DNA from: Elusimicrobiota bacterium
Lineage (GTDB): Bacteria > Elusimicrobiota > Elusimicrobia > UBA1565 > UBA9628
NCBI GenBank assembly: GCA_016212795.1
Contig: JACRDT010000020.1
Span: 1-64,000 of the forward strand
Length of the DNA stretch: 64,000 nucleotides
Reading direction: 5' to 3'
Shown: positions 8,981 through 17,279 of the stretch, piece by piece
Layout: every line of letters begins with the position of its first letter
How positions within the stretch are numbered: the first letter of the stretch is position 1
Made by a program: the position numbers and the translations under genes
The notes under the pieces: model-generated
Database searches by the model: none
What the model saw: the letters and a program-made list of their open reading frames with translations, nothing else
What the model was told of the DNA's origin: nothing

Positions 8981-9841
8981 ATGACCCGGCGCTGGTCCCG
9001 CCGAGCGGCGTGGGGCGCCGCCGCGGTCCTGCTGCTGGGGGCGGCCGCCGGCCTGTCGGTGACCCGCGGCCGCAGGAAGAAGCCGTCCTCGGTGGTCGTG
9101 CGGATGCCCGGCTTGGGGGACTTCGTCCTCCGCGACCACAAGGACCCCATCCAGGCGTACCTCGCGAGCGGGGTGACCTACGACCCGGAGAGCGTCGCGG
9201 TCTTCGAGGCCGTGGTCGCCGCCGGGATGCGCGTGGCCGACATCGGGGCCTACAACGGGGTCCATAGCGTCCGGCTGGCCAATCTCGTCGGCCCGACGGG
9301 GAAGGTCTACGCCTTCGAGCCCAACCCCCCGGCCTATGACATGCTGGCCGAGAACATCCGCTTGAACGCCCTCGGGGACCGGGTCGTGGCGTACCGCGTC
9401 GGCGTCTCCGACAAGGCCTCGTCCGCCCATGCCCGGGTGGGCGACGATCCGCACAACCTCGGAGGCACCCACATGTGCACGGACGAGGATGTCCGGACGG
9501 GGCGGCTGAGCTGCGCGCGGACGCAGGCGGACGCGCTGGAGCTGGTCAGGATCGACGACGACCCCCGGCGCTGGTTCCCGGAGCGCATCGACTTCGTCAA
9601 GGTCGACATCGAGGGCTACGAGGACCGGTTCCTGGCCGGCTCGCGGCGGTGGCTCGCCGAGGACCGGCCCATCCTGTATGTCGAGATATGGGACGACGAC
9701 AAGCGCGCCCAAGAGAGGCTGCCGACTTCCGCCCAGGAGGTCATCTCGCGCATCGAAGCCCTGGGGTACACCCTGAGCCGGCGGGGCGGCGCCTGGGACT
9801 ACCTCTTCGTGCCGAAAGCGAAGCCCGTCCCCAGGCCTTGA
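8981..9841 (+). CDS. membrane-anchored FkbM-family SAM methyltransferase
   Basis: A 286-residue protein with an N-terminal hydrophobic anchor (WGAAAVLLLGAAAGLSV) followed by an FkbM methyltransferase domain: the SAM-binding VADIGAYNGVHSVRLA (motif I), VYAFEPNP (acidic loop) and the family signature IDFVKVDIEGYE. FkbM enzymes O-methylate sugars or secondary metabolites. ATG 8975 is also in frame, but the AGGGG ribosome site directly abuts it, while ATG 8981 has a six-base spacing. The upstream intergenic space consists of repeat element A, which supplies that ribosome site. The gene ends three bases from the end of the convergent nitrogenase-like operon. Substrate unknown. Confidence 0.85.
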   Translation: MTRRWSRRAAWGAAAVLLLGAAAGLSVTRGRRKKPSSVVVRMPGLGDFVLRDHKDPIQAYLASGVTYDPESVAVFEAVVAAGMRVADIGAYNGVHSVRLANLVGPTGKVYAFEPNPPAYDMLAENIRLNALGDRVVAYRVGVSDKASSAHARVGDDPHNLGGTHMCTDEDVRTGRLSCARTQADALELVRIDDDPRRWFPERIDFVKVDIEGYEDRFLAGSRRWLAEDRPILYVEIWDDDKRAQERLPTSAQEVISRIEALGYTLSRRGGAWDYLFVPKAKPVPRP

Positions 9842-9844
9842 GGC

Positions 9845-11200
9845 CTACCGGGGAGGGGCCGGCGGCGCGCTCTCCCCGAGCGGGCCCTCGCCACGGCGCA
9901 GCAGCCACTTGCCGGCGTGGACGGAATCGGAGCGCTTGAGGTCCGAGAGCGCGCCCGCGAGCCTGTCGACGAAGGCGAGGAATCCCTTGTAGCCGAGGAA
10001 GGGGGTCTCGCTGAGCGTGTGGCGGAAGTAGGAGGGGTAGCCGAACTCCACGTAGGCCGTCTTGTGCCTGTCGAGGAGGCCGACGATCTCGTGCGAGACC
10101 GAGACCACGAGGTCGGGCGGCGAGCGCAGGAGGGCGAGCAGCCCGGGGTCGTTGATGTCGACGCCCGCCGCGACCGGCACGCCCGCGAGGGCTTCCCCGC
10201 GCAGGTGCTTGCCGAGCGACGAGGCCACGCAGGCCTTGAGGTCGAGGCCCAGCTCGCGGGCCAGCTCGACGAACGCCGAGAGGTAGAAAGGGTCGCCGAT
10301 GAAGACCGTGCTGCGGCCCAGGAACAGGTAGGGCAGCAGCCACCGGACCTTGGGGACGACGGACGAGAGCTCGGCGTCGATGAACCGCCGGGCTTCCCGG
10401 CGCCTGCCGGCCGCCTCGGCCACCCGGGTCAGCCAGCGACCGGTGGCCCCGAGCCCGAAGGGCAGGCCGGTCTCCACGAGGCGGGCGCCCGTCCGGGAGG
10501 CCAGCTCGCGGGCCGCGGCCCGGCCGTGCGGCAGCGAGATGACGAGGTCGGCCCGGGAGGCCCGCGCGAGCCGGGCGGTGTCGCCGCCGTCGAGCCACAC
10601 CGAGACCAGGTCGACCGACAGCCCCGCCAGGAGGCGCCGGAGCTCCGCGACGTTGCCGGCGTGCTCGCCCTCGTTGCGGTCCATGAGATAGCCGACGACG
10701 GCGGCGGTGCCGCGGCGCCGCCCGCCCGCGGGGAGCTTGAGGCGCTTGGCCAGGGCCAGGAGGGAGGCCCCGTAGCCGTCGAGCCAATCGCCCGAGAGGG
10801 ACGCCGAGGGCATGGGGACGACGGCCGGGCGCAGGGCCGGCGCGAGCCTCCGGGAGAGCCTCTCGTAGTCGACGCCCGTGATGGCGCAGGAGGGCAGCGA
10901 CGAGAGCAGGATCACGCCGCAGTCGCGCTGGGCGGCGATGGCGCGCAGCGCCCGCTCCAGGATGCGCTGGTGGTCCTTGACCGAGCCCTGGGGGCAGACG
11001 TTGCTGAAGACGACGCGGTGGGGCGCCCTCGGCCGCAGGAGGGTCGAGTTGATGTCGTGACGGCCGCAGATGAGCTGGGCCTTGTACATGACGCAGTCCG
11101 GCCCGTCCATCAGGATGTAGGCGTCGCTGACGGCGTTGACCGCGAGGTACGCCCCCAGGGAGGCGGGGTAGTTGATCGGGTGGGACTCGAACCGGTCCAT
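9845..11200 (-). CDS. nitrogenase component-1-like protein, NifK/BchB-like subunit
   Basis: A 451-residue member of the nitrogenase/protochlorophyllide-reductase component 1 superfamily. Cys36 in MDGPDCVMYK matches the first or second P-cluster ligand region, Cys69 (SNVCPQGSVKD) lies in the FGG-like region, and Cys105 in SSLPSCAITGVDYE matches the conserved SxCxxxxxGDD ligand region. Further domains show repeated Rossmann-like segments (VFIGDPFYLSAF, DLVVSVSHE) and a C-terminal GYPSYFRHTLSETPFLGYKG resembling the NifK/BchB C-terminal motif. The ATG directly abuts the TGA of the upstream NifH-NifD fusion gene (TGAATG), so the products are surely coexpressed and probably form the heterotetrameric catalytic core. 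No NifB, NifE or NifN is nearby, which argues against true nitrogenase with FeMo cofactor. The substrate is unknown. Confidence 0.85.
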   Translation of the reverse strand: MDRFESHPINYPASLGAYLAVNAVSDAYILMDGPDCVMYKAQLICGRHDINSTLLRPRAPHRVVFSNVCPQGSVKDHQRILERALRAIAAQRDCGVILLSSLPSCAITGVDYERLSRRLAPALRPAVVPMPSASLSGDWLDGYGASLLALAKRLKLPAGGRRRGTAAVVGYLMDRNEGEHAGNVAELRRLLAGLSVDLVSVWLDGGDTARLARASRADLVISLPHGRAAARELASRTGARLVETGLPFGLGATGRWLTRVAEAAGRRREARRFIDAELSSVVPKVRWLLPYLFLGRSTVFIGDPFYLSAFVELARELGLDLKACVASSLGKHLRGEALAGVPVAAGVDINDPGLLALLRSPPDLVVSVSHEIVGLLDRHKTAYVEFGYPSYFRHTLSETPFLGYKGFLAFVDRLAGALSDLKRSDSVHAGKWLLRRGEGPLGESAPPAPPR

Positions 11201-13570
11201 TCAGGCGTCCCCGAGGTAGCGCCGGTAGTCGGCGTAGAAGCTCCACCCGCAGAGCTTGCGGAGCCTCTCGGCGGTGCGGCGGGCGCCCTCGGGGCCCATC
11301 TCGACGTCCATGACGGACCACCGGGACTTGCCCGCCGAGGCGAGCCTCCCGTCGAAGCAGAACTCGCTGTACACGGCCTGGAACGTCCCCCGCTCGAGCA
11401 GGCGGCGCATCTCGGGCTCGGTCTTGAACCAGCTGATGTTCAGCCCGGGCTCCTTGACGGCCGGCCGCGGGCGGGAGCCTTCGGCGTACACGAGGAGGTC
11501 CAGGCCGAAGCCCAGCTCCTTGAGGAGGGTCAGCAGGGGCACGCCGTGGAAGCCTTGCGGGGAGCACAGCCGCCTCATCGAGTGCGCGTCGAGCACGAAG
11601 CCCAGGCGGCAGGCGGGCGAGGACGCGGCGTCCCGGCGCGAGCGGAGGGACCCCTCCTTCAGGGCCGCGGCGAGCCTCGCGAGGGCGGCCTTGTCCGCGC
11701 CGGTGCGCGCGGCCACGGCCCCGAGCCAGGCGGCCGTGCCCCGGAAGCCGTAGGGCGGGGGCGGCGAGACCGTCGTCATCCTCCACTGGTCGAAGACGGG
11801 CTTGAGCTCGGCGTAGTGCGGCTCGAACCCGGGCTCCGGGTAGAGCACGCTCAGGCCCGCCGCCACGAACCGCCTGGCTGAGGCCGGGTCGATGCGGGGC
11901 AGGAGCGGCGTGTTGACCTTGAGCCCGATGGACTCGAGCAGGCCGACCACCTCGTCCGTCGAGTCGGTCGCCGGGAAGCCGATGAGGTTGACGAGCTTCT
12001 TGTCGGGCCGGACCGAGCCGGGCTCGAGCTTGTCGACCTCCTTGACGAACCAGTCCCTCACGGGGTGGGAGAACTGCTGGGCGGCCGGGTTGGCGAAATG
12101 GATCTCCACGCCGTGCTTCTTGCCGAGCCTGCGCAGCGAGGCCATGAGGTCGTCGCCGACGGCGGTGGGCAGGCAGGTGGAGCTGACGAAGAGGGGGACC
12201 TTCCTCGCCATGGCCTTGACGGCCGACTCGACGGTCTCCTCGAGCTTCCGGGAGGTCCCGAGCAGGACGTCGGACTCGTCGAGGTTGGTGCAGATGGAGC
12301 CTCCCACCGGGTGGTAGCTCTGGGCCGTGGGCCTGCCCGCGAACCAGGGGAAGACGAAGAAATAGGGCAGGCCGTCGTTCTGATGAGAGGCCGCGTAGTG
12401 GCACTCCAGGTCCTCGTGGCGGATGTGCAGGGCGGGGGCGTACAGGAGGAGCTGCTCCTCGAAGTTGCGCGCTTCCTCCAGGTCGCAGATGAACCTGCGC
12501 CATTGCCCCGGCGGGTTCCACTGGAGGGAGTTGTCCACCCCCTGCCATTTTGGGCCGGGCCGGCCGTAGCTCCCGCGGAAGGCCTCGAGCAGGCGCGATT
12601 CGAGCCCCGGGTCGTCGGCCGGGGCCTCGGCGGGGGGGGGCTCCGCGCGGGACGCTCGGCCCTCGGACCCCCCCCAACGACCACGGCCCGCAGCGGGGGG
12701 GGCCTCCGGACCCCCCCCTATGGTCTCGACCGCGAGCTCTCGGAGGTGCTCGGGCCGGAAGCCCCGCAGGGCCAGATAGGAGAAATGGGCGTCCGGCAGG
12801 GGGTTCGGGATGCTGCGCTCGGCGGCGTCGATGGCCAGCAGGGTCCTGCCCAGGCGCCTGACCTCCCGGGAGAAGGGGCTGCGGGGGGAGAGCTCGACGG
12901 CCGGCCGGCTGCTGAACTCGGCCTTGCGCACGGCGGGGTCCCTCGGCATGAAGGCGAGCACGCGCGTGCCGATGAGGCGCGCGAACCTCCTGACGGCCGC
13001 GACGTCGGCCCCGGGGTCGCGCAGGTTCACGACGAGGCCGCAGAGGCTGACCCGGTTGTCCTCGTTGTTCTTGACGGCCCGGGCGATGTTGTTGGCGGCG
13101 TAGAGCGACATCAGCTCCTCGGACGCCACGATGCAGACCTTGTCGGCGAACCCCATGCGCAGCGGCGCCGCGAAGCCTCCGCAGACCACGTCGCCGAGCA
13201 CGTCGAAGATCGCGGCGTCGTAGGCCCCGCCGGCGAGCACGCCGCTGTGCTCGAAGACCTCGATGAGGCGCGAGATCCCCCGCCCGGCGCAGCCGACCCC
13301 GGGCTCGGGCCCACCCGCCTCGACGCAGTCGATCCCGTAGTCGCCCCTGACGATGAACTCCCGGGTGCTCCGGGCCAGGTCCATGAAGCCGGGCGTCTCG
13401 AGCAGGGTCTTGATCGGGGCGCCCTTCGTGAGGGAGAGGGTCGTGTCGTGCTTGGGGTCGCAGCCTATCAGGAGCACGCGCAGCCCCCGCCGGGCGTAGG
13501 TCACGGCCAGGTTCGAGGCGATGGTGGACTTGCCGATGCCGCCCTTGCCGAAGAAGATGATCTTTTCCAC
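11201..13570 (-). CDS. fusion of a NifH/BchL-like iron protein with a NifD-like component-1 subunit
   Basis: A single 789-codon frame joins two normally separate electron-transfer partners. Residues 1-285 are a NifH/BchL-type ATPase: P-loop GKGGIGKST (8-16), switch CDPKHDTT (37-44; the His is as in BchL/CfbC rather than NifH), and cluster ligands Cys94 (VGCAGRGI) and Cys130 (DVLGDVVCGGFA). Residues about 286-322 are a Gly/Pro/Ala linker encoded by G/C homopolymers. Residues about 323-789 are NifD/NifK-like: Cys390, Cys427 in GGSICTNLDESDVLLG and Cys466 in SSTCLPTAVGDDL, the last closely matching the component-1 ligand motif. It is followed immediately by the NifK-like gene. Nitrogenase-like paralogues have been reported from groundwater Elusimicrobia; a covalent H-D fusion is unusual as far as I know. 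Likely an ATP-driven reductase of a tetrapyrrole, sulfur compound or other substrate (inference). Confidence 0.85.
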   Translation of the reverse strand: MEKIIFFGKGGIGKSTIASNLAVTYARRGLRVLLIGCDPKHDTTLSLTKGAPIKTLLETPGFMDLARSTREFIVRGDYGIDCVEAGGPEPGVGCAGRGISRLIEVFEHSGVLAGGAYDAAIFDVLGDVVCGGFAAPLRMGFADKVCIVASEELMSLYAANNIARAVKNNEDNRVSLCGLVVNLRDPGADVAAVRRFARLIGTRVLAFMPRDPAVRKAEFSSRPAVELSPRSPFSREVRRLGRTLLAIDAAERSIPNPLPDAHFSYLALRGFRPEHLRELAVETIGGGPEAPPAAGRGRWGGSEGRASRAEPPPAEAPADDPGLESRLLEAFRGSYGRPGPKWQGVDNSLQWNPPGQWRRFICDLEEARNFEEQLLLYAPALHIRHEDLECHYAASHQNDGLPYFFVFPWFAGRPTAQSYHPVGGSICTNLDESDVLLGTSRKLEETVESAVKAMARKVPLFVSSTCLPTAVGDDLMASLRRLGKKHGVEIHFANPAAQQFSHPVRDWFVKEVDKLEPGSVRPDKKLVNLIGFPATDSTDEVVGLLESIGLKVNTPLLPRIDPASARRFVAAGLSVLYPEPGFEPHYAELKPVFDQWRMTTVSPPPPYGFRGTAAWLGAVAARTGADKAALARLAAALKEGSLRSRRDAASSPACRLGFVLDAHSMRRLCSPQGFHGVPLLTLLKELGFGLDLLVYAEGSRPRPAVKEPGLNISWFKTEPEMRRLLERGTFQAVYSEFCFDGRLASAGKSRWSVMDVEMGPEGARRTAERLRKLCGWSFYADYRRYLGDA
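12632..12718. repeat. G9/C8/G8/C8 homopolymer tracts forming hairpins inside the NifH-NifD fusion
   Basis: Runs G9 (12632-12640), C8 (12668-12675), G8 (12695-12702) and C8 (12711-12718) can pair as two hairpins. They encode the linker between the iron protein and the NifD-like domain. The segment between the first two runs shares GGCCGAGCGTCCC (minus strand) with repeat family B, so the linker may derive from that repeat. Slippage in any tract would uncouple the two halves. Confidence 0.75.
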
Positions 13571-13582
13571 GTCGTCGAGACG

Positions 13583-13652
13583 AGCGGCCGAGGCCGGAGG
13601 CCGAACGTCCCGCCCGCCCTCAGGGGGGCGTGGGCAGGGCGGGGCGCGGTCG
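13583..13652. repeat. palindromic repeat family B in the leader of the nitrogenase-like operon
   Basis: GAGGCCGGAGGCCGAACGTCCC followed by GGCGTGGGCAGGGCGGGGCGCGGTC. The same two blocks in the same order occur at 30504-30569. It lies between the start codon of the fusion gene (13570) and an extended -10-like box on the minus strand (TATACT, complement of 13664-13669), so it would be part of the mRNA leader. Confidence 0.65.
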
Positions 13653-13679
13653 CGCGTCGGTCCAGTATATCAATTTGGG

Positions 13680-14492
13680 CTAGGGCTGGGCGCCGGAGGC
13701 CTTCTCGATGACCGCGCCGGCGCGCTCCGCCCCGACATGGCGTTCGGAGGACGCCGCCGGGAGGGGCCGGCCTTGGGCTTGGAGGCAGGCCTGGTCGGCG
13801 GACTCGAGCGGCAGGAGCCCGTCGTCGCAGTCCGCGAAGGTGAACTTGGTGACCCCCTCGTCGCTGAAGCTGCTTTCGAAGCCGGAGCGCACGGCGTGGA
13901 TGCGCTTGACCTCGGCGTGGTTCCAGGCGTCGAGCAGGATGCCGTGGGGGGCGTTCGCCAGGGCGTAGCCCCCCGTCGGCTTGGCGACGAGCACCTGGTG
14001 GACGAAGAGCGGCATGTTGACGTTGAAGTGGATCGAGGTGGACTGGACCCGCTCGAGCTCGAAGCACGGGAGCTTGCCGGCCTCCTTCATCCGCTTGAAC
14101 CTCCAGGCCACGTAGGTCTGGCAGTCGTTGCAGTTGACGCCGCAGCGCCCCTTCCAATCCGCGCCGGCGCGGTCGACGCAGAGCGGGCCCGTCCCCCGCC
14201 CGACCCAGTAGAAGAGGCACTTCTCCCGGCAGAGTTCCGGCGAGCCCTCCCGCATGTAGAGCGCGTCCCCGACGCCTTGGCTGCAGGGGTTGACCCCCCA
14301 GGTCGGCAGGGGCGCGCGGGGGTCGCCGTCCAGGCCTTGGAAGGAGGCGTCGGTGATGACGTGGAGCAACTCGATGTCTTTGGCGTATTGGGCCTGGTCG
14401 CAGGCGGCCGGAGCGTCTTGCCCCGTGGCGGCGGCCGCCGGCGCCGACGTCGCGCCGAGGAGGAGGGCGATGATCCCGGTCTTGAGGGCCAT
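13680..14492 (-). CDS. secreted Cys-rich hypothetical protein
   Basis: A 270-residue protein with a clear signal peptide (TGIIALLLGATSAPAAAAT) and about a dozen Cys residues in the mature part, including CREKCLFYW and CGVNCNDCQ, suggesting disulfides or metal/haem binding outside the cytoplasm. His residues (HVITD, HFNVNM, HQVLV, HGILLDAWNH) are also frequent. I recognise no domain. It is upstream of the nitrogenase-like operon on the same strand, separated by 109 bases carrying a repeat, so a functional tie is possible but unproven. Confidence 0.65.
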   Translation of the reverse strand: MALKTGIIALLLGATSAPAAAATGQDAPAACDQAQYAKDIELLHVITDASFQGLDGDPRAPLPTWGVNPCSQGVGDALYMREGSPELCREKCLFYWVGRGTGPLCVDRAGADWKGRCGVNCNDCQTYVAWRFKRMKEAGKLPCFELERVQSTSIHFNVNMPLFVHQVLVAKPTGGYALANAPHGILLDAWNHAEVKRIHAVRSGFESSFSDEGVTKFTFADCDDGLLPLESADQACLQAQGRPLPAASSERHVGAERAGAVIEKASGAQP

Positions 14493-14611
14493 ACCCAGTA
14501 TATAACCCCTGCGCTCCGGGATGTCAACGGCCTTTATAGGCGCTCTGGGAGCCTATCCCAAAAACCCCCGCGGCGCGGAGCTCCAAGCGGGGACGAGGGC
14601 TCTTGTCGTGT

Positions 14612-14653
14612 CCCTATGACTATGATTCGACAAGTCGAATCATAGTCATAGGG
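14612..14653. repeat. perfect 42-bp inverted repeat (20-bp arms, 2-bp centre)
   Basis: CCCTATGACTATGATTCGAC at 14612-14631 is the exact reverse complement of 14634-14653, with AA between. It is A+T-rich amid very GC-rich DNA and lies in the 245-bp gap between two same-strand genes. No poly-T follows it, so a rho-independent terminator is not clearly indicated; the rest of the gap shows nothing I can identify. Confidence 0.85.
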
Positions 14654-14737
14654 AGGCTCATACGACCCCTTGCCCAGGCTCGGCGGCGTGGCGATCGCTC
14701 GACGACGCGGTCTGCTGTGAGCCGATCGTGCGGCCGT

Positions 14738-15364
14738 TCACCGGTTTCTGGATAGGCTAGGGGCGCAGAGCCAGTCGCAGGCGGCGCGGGCCTTGATGTC
14801 GTCGATGGCCGCCCGGACGCCCTTCCTCGCCGACAAGGCGGCGGCCAGGCGGTCGTAGGCGCGCTTCATCGTCGTGAGCCTGTTCTGCCGGAGCTTCGGT
14901 TCGTAGCACTTCCTGCAGGGCGCGTAGTCCGGGGGCGCCTCCTTGACGGGCTTGGCGTCGAGCTTTCGGAGTTCCTTGCGGCAGGCCTTGTTCTCCCGGA
15001 TGAAGAAGGCGATCTTGTCGTAGGGGACTTCGCCCAGGTCGACCGAGCAGGAGGACGGCTCGTTCGGGTCGCTCGAGTCGCCGCCGCAGGTCTTGGCCCC
15101 GCCCTTGGGCATGAGGTGCTGGGCGTCCACCCGCGCGCAGGCGTCGATGGTCTGCAGGAAGCCCATGCACTCCTCGCAGGCCGCCTTGTCGGCGCCCGCC
15201 GACGGGGCCGCCAGGTACTGGGTGTATTGCGCCTGCAGCTGGCTCCCGAGCCGCGCGCCCTCGGCGAGCGTGGCGTCGTCGTCGATCGCGGCGGAGGCGC
15301 CCTGGCCCAGGCACGCCGGCGCCAAGACGGCTGATGATAGGCACAGAGCCAACAGTATCCTCAT
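14738..15364 (-). CDS. secreted Cys-rich hypothetical protein
   Basis: A 208-residue protein with a signal peptide (MRILLALCLSSAVLAPACLG; the Cys in APACLG may be a lipobox-like site) and Cys pairs CEEC, CRKC and CDWLC in the mature part, so a metal or haem-related role is possible but not shown. It is helical and rich in Lys/Arg. The start at 15364 was chosen for its GAGGAGGT ribosome site seven bases upstream, 16 codons inside the longest open frame. It is the second of two Cys-rich secreted genes upstream of the nitrogenase-like operon. Function unknown. Confidence 0.7.
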   Translation of the reverse strand: MRILLALCLSSAVLAPACLGQGASAAIDDDATLAEGARLGSQLQAQYTQYLAAPSAGADKAACEECMGFLQTIDACARVDAQHLMPKGGAKTCGGDSSDPNEPSSCSVDLGEVPYDKIAFFIRENKACRKELRKLDAKPVKEAPPDYAPCRKCYEPKLRQNRLTTMKRAYDRLAAALSARKGVRAAIDDIKARAACDWLCAPSLSRNR

Positions 15365-15488
15365 CGCGCACCTCCTCGGGACGCCGGAGCGGACGGCGAC
15401 TCCATTGTACACCCGTCCGCGTGAGGAAGCAAGGCCCGGGAGCCCCGTGAGCCCCGCGTCGAGCCCCGGAGAGTCCCCGGGGAGAAGC

Positions 15489-17264
15489 TCACCGGTCTTC
15501 CCAGTCGAGCCACTCCACCGGGTGCGCCTTCAGGTAGGCGTCGACCGCCTGGCCGACGGTGCGGAAGAACAGGTCGTCGCCGAGCTTCGAGAACAGGCCG
15601 TAGCGCTTCAGCAGGTCCTTGACCGGGCCCTTCATCTCGGCGAAGCACAGCTCGATGCCTTCGCGCTGCAGGTCGTCGTCGAGCGCCGAGAGCGCGTCGG
15701 CCGCGGTGATGTCCACGTCGGTGACCGGCTCGGCGGCCACGACGACCCACCGGGTGGGCGTGGCCGCCTCGGCCACCGCCTGCAGCACGTGCCGGTGGAA
15801 CACGTCGGCGTTGGCGAAGAACAGGGGCGCGTCCCAGCGGAACAGGACCAGGCCCGGGATGCGTTTGGCCTCGGGGTGGCGCGCGATGTCGTGGTAGCCT
15901 TTCAGCCCGTCGACGCGGCCCAGCACGGCGTCGTACGGGCGCCACGCGCGCCAGATGAAGGCCAGCAGCGCCAGCGTGATCGCGATGAAGATGCCCTGGA
16001 TCACCCCGACCAGGGCGACGCCCAGGAAGCAGGCGACCGCGAACACGAACTCGGAACGGCGCAGGCGGTAGAGCCGCAGCAGGCCGTCGAGGTCGATGAG
16101 CGACAGGACGGCCGAGATGACGACCGCCCCCAGCGCGGCCCCGGGGAGGTTGCGCAGCAGGCCGGGCGCGCCGATCAGCAGCAGCGCGATGCCTAGCGCC
16201 CCGACGAGGCCGGTGACCTGCGTCCTGGCGCCCGCCGACTCGGCCACCGGGGTGCGCGAGGAGCTGCTGCTGACCGAGAAGCCCTGGAACAGCCCGGCGG
16301 CCACGTTGGCGGCGCCCAAGGCGACGAGCTCCTGGTCCTGGTCGACGTCCTGGCCGCAGCGCAGCGCGAACGTGCGCGAGAGCACGGTGGTGTCGGCGAA
16401 CGACACCAGGGCGATCGCCGCGGCGCCGGGGAGCAGGAGGCGGATGACGTCGAGCGACAAGAGCGGCGGCCGGAAGGCCGGCAGGCCCTGCGGCAGCGGG
16501 CCGAGCACCGCGACGCCCGCCGTCGCCGAGAGGTCGAAGAGCCCGGTCACGGCCAGGGCGCCGACGACGGCGACCAGCGCCCCCGGGACCCTCGGCAGGC
16601 GGCGCTTGAGGGCCAGGATGACGGCCAGGCACGCGCCGCCGATGGCCAACGCCGTCCAGTTGGTCCGCCCGTCGGCGACGCCCTTGGCCAGGCTGGCGGC
16701 CTTCTGGACCACGTTGTCGCCCGCCGCCGAGAACCCCAGCAGCTTGGGCACCTGGCCGATCAGGACGGTGAGCGCGATGCCGTTCAGGTAGCCGAGGCGC
16801 ACCGGCTTGGAGAGCAGGTCGGCGAGGAAGCCGGCGCGGGCCGCCCCGGCCAGCACGCACAGCGCCCCCGACAGCAGGGCCAGGGTCCCGGCGAGCGCCA
16901 CCGAGCGGCCGGGGTCGCCGGCGGCCAACGGCACGACGGTGGCGGCGATGATGGCCGCCAGGGAGGAGTCGGGCCCCATCACCAGGATGCGGCTCGGCCC
17001 GAAGACCGCGTAGGCGACGAGCGGCGCGATGGTGGCGTACAGGCCGTTGATGGCGGGCAGCCCCGAAGCCTCGGCGTAGCCCATGCCCACGGGCACGAGG
17101 ACCGCGGTGAGGGCCAGGCCCGCCGAGGCGTCGTCGACCAGCCAGGGGAGGGGATACGCGCGCAGGGTCTGCCAGCCGGGGATCCAGCGGCGCAGGCCGG
17201 CCGGGCGACGCTCGCGTTGGAAGGGGTTCGCCGGGGTCGATGGGGAGGTCGGTCCGGGCTGCAT
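15489..17264 (-). CDS. SulP-family anion transporter with STAS domain
   Basis: A 591-residue inner-membrane SLC26/SulP transporter, for sulfate, bicarbonate or another oxyanion. About 10-14 hydrophobic segments run from residue 45 to 445; the conserved SulP opening is visible (VPVGMGYAEASGLPAINGLYATI, the motif near TM1-2) and the GPSRILVMGPDSSLAA segment. The C-terminal about 130 residues form a STAS domain (GLVLFRWDAPLFFANADVF, DVDITAADAL). Length is typical. It starts 15 bases after the esterase gene on the same strand, so the two may form an operon. The exact anion cannot be told from sequence. Confidence 0.9.
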   Translation of the reverse strand: MQPGPTSPSTPANPFQRERRPAGLRRWIPGWQTLRAYPLPWLVDDASAGLALTAVLVPVGMGYAEASGLPAINGLYATIAPLVAYAVFGPSRILVMGPDSSLAAIIAATVVPLAAGDPGRSVALAGTLALLSGALCVLAGAARAGFLADLLSKPVRLGYLNGIALTVLIGQVPKLLGFSAAGDNVVQKAASLAKGVADGRTNWTALAIGGACLAVILALKRRLPRVPGALVAVVGALAVTGLFDLSATAGVAVLGPLPQGLPAFRPPLLSLDVIRLLLPGAAAIALVSFADTTVLSRTFALRCGQDVDQDQELVALGAANVAAGLFQGFSVSSSSSRTPVAESAGARTQVTGLVGALGIALLLIGAPGLLRNLPGAALGAVVISAVLSLIDLDGLLRLYRLRRSEFVFAVACFLGVALVGVIQGIFIAITLALLAFIWRAWRPYDAVLGRVDGLKGYHDIARHPEAKRIPGLVLFRWDAPLFFANADVFHRHVLQAVAEAATPTRWVVVAAEPVTDVDITAADALSALDDDLQREGIELCFAEMKGPVKDLLKRYGLFSKLGDDLFFRTVGQAVDAYLKAHPVEWLDWEDR

Positions 17265-17279
17265 CGGCTGGCTCGGCCG

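Noticed and set aside
9845..13570. True molybdenum nitrogenase for nitrogen fixation
   Set aside because: The CDPKHD switch is BchL-like, the P-cluster Cys set is incomplete, and no nifB/E/N or nitrogenase accessory genes are in the window.
14612..14653. CRISPR repeat or rho-independent terminator
   Set aside because: There is only one copy and no spacers, and no T-run follows either arm.
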